The position numbers and the translations under genes were made by a program. Below, in pieces: positions 4,981 to 7,409 of a stretch of 7,409 nt of DNA (positions within the stretch are counted from its first letter, which is position 1; each line of letters begins with the position of its first letter). Source of the stretch: Acidobacteriota bacterium (GTDB lineage: Bacteria > Acidobacteriota > Terriglobia > Versatilivoradales > Versatilivoraceae); the NCBI GenBank assembly GCA_028875135.1, contig JAPPFQ010000754.1:1-7409 (forward strand), written 5' to 3'. The notes beneath the pieces are model-generated. The model worked only from the letters and a program-made list of their open reading frames with translations. It ran no database searches and was not told the DNA's origin.

Positions 4981-7290
4981 ATGCCGCCGGTGATGACCGA
5001 CTGCCCGTCCTCGAGCGCGCCGATGACAAATGTCTCATCTTTGACACGTTTTTCATCCTCTGGGAATAAGGGCCGATCCGGAACCTCGGCTTCGCCGCCG
5101 CCGGCTCCCGAACGGCTCGAAGGCTCCATCGAGCGGGTCACCTTCTTCAGTGAAGAGACCGGGTTCTGTGTGCTTCAGGTCAAGGTGAAGGGGCAACGGG
5201 ACCTGGCGACCGTGGTGGGTTCGGCGCCGACCGTCAACTCCGGAGAGTGGCTCAGCGCCGAGGGCGCCTGGATAATCGACAAGAACCACGGGCGCCAGTT
5301 CAAGGCCGTCCAACTCAGATGCATCCCGCCCACCACCGCCGAAGGCATCGAGAAGTACCTGGCCAGTGGCATGGTCAAGGGCATTGGACCGGTCTACGCT
5401 CGAAAGCTGGTGCAGAAATTCGGCGAGGAGATCTTTGAGATCATCGAGGAGCACCCGGCCTGCCTGGAAGAGGTCGAGGGCATTGGACCGGGCCGCAGGA
5501 GGCGCATCACTCAGGCCTGGTCGGATCAGAAGGCGATCCGGGAGATCATGCTCTTCCTCCACTCTCATGGCGTCGGAACCCGGCGGGCCGCGCGGATCTA
5601 CAGAACCTACGGGGCCAATGCCGTGGCCCAGGTCCGGGAGAATCCCTACCGGTTGAGCCAGGACATTACGGGAATCGGATTCAAGACGGCCGACCGGATT
5701 GCCGCCAATGTCGGGATCTCGCGGGACTCGGCCCTGCGGGCGCGGGCAGGTCTCAATCACGTTCTGCTGGAAGCGACCCAGAACGGCCACTGTGCGCTTC
5801 CCGCCTCGCAGCTTCACCAGGAGGCCGTAAAGATCCTCGAAATCCCGGAAGCCATCGTGGAGGAAGCGCTGGCCTGGATGATTGGGCAAGGACAACTGTT
5901 GCTGGAGAGCCTGGAGGGGGAAGACCTGATCTTTTTGCCGCACCTGGCGGGCGCCGAGAGGGTCATCGCGGCCAGGATCGTCCGGTTGGCCCGCGGGAGG
6001 GCCGACTATCCGCCGATCGATCTGGAGAAGGCCATTGCCTGGTGCCAGCAGCGCTCGGGCAAGATCCTGGCGGAGAGTCAGCGAGAGGCCCTGGTCCAGG
6101 CCTTGGGCCACCGGGTTCTGGTGATAACGGGAGGACCCGGGGTGGGCAAGACCACCCTGATGAACTCGATCCTGATGATCCTCAGAGCCAAGAAGGTGAA
6201 ATGCCTGTTGTGCGCTCCGACGGGCCGGGCCGCCAAGCGGCTTTCTCAGGCCACCGGGTTGGAAGCCAAGACCATCCACCGCATGCTGGAGGTTGTTCCG
6301 GCCACCGGTCGATTCGCCAGGAACCGGCGCAATCCCCTGCAGGGCGACCTGATGGTGGTCGACGAGTGCTCCATGCTGGACGTCCCGCTCATGAGCCATC
6401 TGCTGGCCGCCCATCCTCCCGGGGGCTCGCTGATACTGGTTGGAGACGTGGACCAGCTTCCCTCGGTGGGGCCGGGGATGGTGCTGCAGCATGTGATCGC
6501 CAGCGGGGTGGTGCCGGTGGTCCGGTTGAAGGAAGTCTTCCGACAGTCCAGAGACAGCCGGATCATAACCACCGCCCACGAAGTCAACAGCGGCAAGGCT
6601 CCCGCCCCGGTCACGGGATCTGTTCCCGACTCGGACTTCTACTTCCTGGAGAGGGAGGATCCGGAGCAGATCTCAGGGGTGATGTCGCGGTTGATCCAGG
6701 AGAGGATCCCCCGACGGCTGGGTGTCGACGCCATCCGGGACATCCAGGTGCTCTGTCCCATGCATCGCGGATCGCTTGGGGCCCGGGAGGTGAACCGGAG
6801 GTTGCAAGACCTCCTCAACCCCGCCCGGCCCGGACGGGAGGAGGTCGAGAAGTTCGGATGGAAGTTCCGTGTCGGGGACAAGGTCATTCAGATGGAAAAC
6901 AACTACGACAAGAACGTCTTCAACGGCGACATGGGACGGATAGAAATGGTCGACCCGCTGGACAAGGGTGTGGCCATCCGATTCGAGAGCCAGAGAGTGA
7001 TCTACGACTTCAACGAGCTGGACCAACTGGCTCCCGGGTTCGCCATCTCGGTCCACAAGAGCCAGGGGTCGGAATTCCCGGTGGTGGTCATCCCACTGGC
7101 CATGCAGCAGTACCTGCTGCTCCAACGCAACCTGATCTACACCGGGATCACCCGGGGGAAAAAGCTGGTGGTGGTCATCGGGCAGGCCCGGGCACTGCAG
7201 GCTGCGGTCAGGAACAACAAGCAGGAGCGCCGTTACTCGGGCCTTCTCAGCCGGCTGCGGAGTGGTACGGCGTCAACGGTTCAACCCTGA
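4981..7290 (+). CDS. recD2: RecD2-type ATP-dependent DNA helicase (SF1B, RecD-like)
   Basis: This is a cytoplasmic 5'-3' DNA helicase of the stand-alone RecD2 (RecD/TraA) family, linked in other bacteria to DNA repair and replication-fork maintenance without RecBC. The 769 residues show an N-terminal OB-like region (RLEGSIERVTFFSEETGF, from 45), then helix-hairpin-helix units (KGIGPVYARKL 133-143, VEGIGPGRRRRI 165-176, GVGTRRAARIY 197-207, ITGIGFKTADRIA 229-241). Helicase motifs follow: Walker A GGPGVGKTT (384-392), Ia APTGRAAKRL (412-421), Walker B VVDECSM (459-465), III LVGDVDQLPSVGPG (486-499), IV VFRQS (519-523), V SVHKSQGSEF (690-699) and VI YTGITRGKK (720-728). All catalytic residues are present. 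The ATG at 4981 has AGAGG 4 nt upstream, a rather short spacing. It gives about 44 low-complexity residues before the family N-terminus, so the start is the weakest part. It lies 56 nt downstream of the transporter stop, with no terminator seen between. Confidence 0.95.
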   Translation: MPPVMTDCPSSSAPMTNVSSLTRFSSSGNKGRSGTSASPPPAPERLEGSIERVTFFSEETGFCVLQVKVKGQRDLATVVGSAPTVNSGEWLSAEGAWIIDKNHGRQFKAVQLRCIPPTTAEGIEKYLASGMVKGIGPVYARKLVQKFGEEIFEIIEEHPACLEEVEGIGPGRRRRITQAWSDQKAIREIMLFLHSHGVGTRRAARIYRTYGANAVAQVRENPYRLSQDITGIGFKTADRIAANVGISRDSALRARAGLNHVLLEATQNGHCALPASQLHQEAVKILEIPEAIVEEALAWMIGQGQLLLESLEGEDLIFLPHLAGAERVIAARIVRLARGRADYPPIDLEKAIAWCQQRSGKILAESQREALVQALGHRVLVITGGPGVGKTTLMNSILMILRAKKVKCLLCAPTGRAAKRLSQATGLEAKTIHRMLEVVPATGRFARNRRNPLQGDLMVVDECSMLDVPLMSHLLAAHPPGGSLILVGDVDQLPSVGPGMVLQHVIASGVVPVVRLKEVFRQSRDSRIITTAHEVNSGKAPAPVTGSVPDSDFYFLEREDPEQISGVMSRLIQERIPRRLGVDAIRDIQVLCPMHRGSLGAREVNRRLQDLLNPARPGREEVEKFGWKFRVGDKVIQMENNYDKNVFNGDMGRIEMVDPLDKGVAIRFESQRVIYDFNELDQLAPGFAISVHKSQGSEFPVVVIPLAMQQYLLLQRNLIYTGITRGKKLVVVIGQARALQAAVRNNKQERRYSGLLSRLRSGTASTVQP

Positions 7291-7312
7291 TATCCTGTGT
7301 CAAAGTAGGATA
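7291..7312. repeat. Short inverted repeat just after the RecD2 stop codon
   Basis: TATCCT (7291-7296) and AGGATA (7307-7312) can pair around a 10-base loop, starting directly after the helicase stop. The stem is short and AT-rich, and the following bases are A-rich (CAAAAAG) rather than a T-run, so a rho-independent terminator is not supported. It may be a weak 3'-end structure or chance. Confidence 0.3.
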
Positions 7313-7331
7313 ACGATACAAAAAGACGAAC

Positions 7332-7361
7332 CACGAATGGACACGAATGAACACCAATAGC
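7332..7361 (+). repeat. Degenerate 10-bp tandem repeat, three units (CACGAATGGA-like)
   Basis: Three units in exact 10-bp register: CACGAATGGA (7332-7341), CACGAATGAA (7342-7351) and CACCAATAGC (7352-7361). The first two differ at one base and the third has decayed. It is non-coding and follows the helicase gene. It resembles intergenic CACGAATG-type repeats I associate with environmental bacterial genomes, but that link is recall, not a search. Confidence 0.6.
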
Positions 7362-7374
7362 ATTGATACGGGTA

Positions 7375-7399
7375 AGCCGGGCGGTCTCAGTAACCGGCT
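7375..7399. repeat. Inverted repeat AGCCGG/CCGGCT near the right edge
   Basis: AGCCGG (7375-7380) and CCGGCT (7394-7399) form a 6-bp GC-rich stem with a 13-base loop. The sequence after it (CTTGAATTGC) is not a T-run, so it is a poor terminator. It could equally be chance in GC-rich DNA. Confidence 0.25.
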
Positions 7400-7409
7400 C
7401 TTGAATTGC

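Noticed and set aside
5053..6579. 508-residue minus-strand frame inside recD2
   Set aside because: It lies opposite a gene with complete helicase motifs. Its Gly/Arg/Pro/Gln-rich composition is typical of an antisense shadow in GC-rich codons.
6042..7313. 423-residue plus-strand frame overlapping recD2
   Set aside because: This is a +1 shadow frame, Gly/Arg/Pro-rich with no recognisable motifs, overlapping the conserved helicase core.
1..7409. CRISPR array, tRNA, rRNA, insertion sequence or defence island
   Set aside because: No regularly spaced repeats with unique spacers, no recognisable RNA-gene sequence, no transposase and no terminal inverted repeats were seen. RecD2 here has no neighbouring defence genes in the window.

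Overview
The window looks like chromosomal DNA of a Gram-negative (two-membrane) bacterium of moderately high GC. It encodes a three-part efflux system that spans both membranes and contains three well-supported complete genes plus one gene cut by the left edge. The phylum cannot be fixed from sequence alone. The signal-peptide style of the outer-membrane protein and the degenerate 10-bp repeat at the right end would fit an environmental lineage such as Acidobacteriota, but this is a guess.

Left half (1-3289, minus strand): an operon for heavy-metal tripartite efflux of the Cus/Czc type, transcribed right to left. It begins with a TolC-like outer-membrane channel (1982-3289). Next is a periplasmic adaptor with a lipoprotein-like, histidine-rich N-terminus (619-1956). 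Last is the first 201 residues of a CusA/CzcA-type RND pump (605 to the left edge, truncated). Intergenic gaps are 25 and 13 nt, so the three are probably co-transcribed and assemble into one proton-driven metal exporter.

Middle (3290-3775): a non-coding stretch of about 486 bp between divergent genes. It holds one extended -10 promoter candidate (TGnTATACT) facing each way, a perfect GGCGCT-TG-AGCGCC dyad and several shorter repeats. It probably controls the efflux operon leftwards and the phosphate transporter rightwards.

Right half (plus strand): a short Na+/phosphate cotransporter of the NptA/PF02690 type (3776-4924, GTG start, no PhoU domain), then a RecD2-type SF1B DNA helicase (4981-7290) with all main helicase motifs intact. 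The last 119 bases carry no convincing gene. They hold a small hairpin, three tandem copies of a CACGAATG-like 10-mer and a second weak inverted repeat.

I see no clear novel defence or mobile system. The points most worth a second look are the His/acid-rich adaptor N-terminus, the divergent control region, the odd N-terminal extension of RecD2 with a protein-like antisense reading frame over it, and the 3' terminal repeat.
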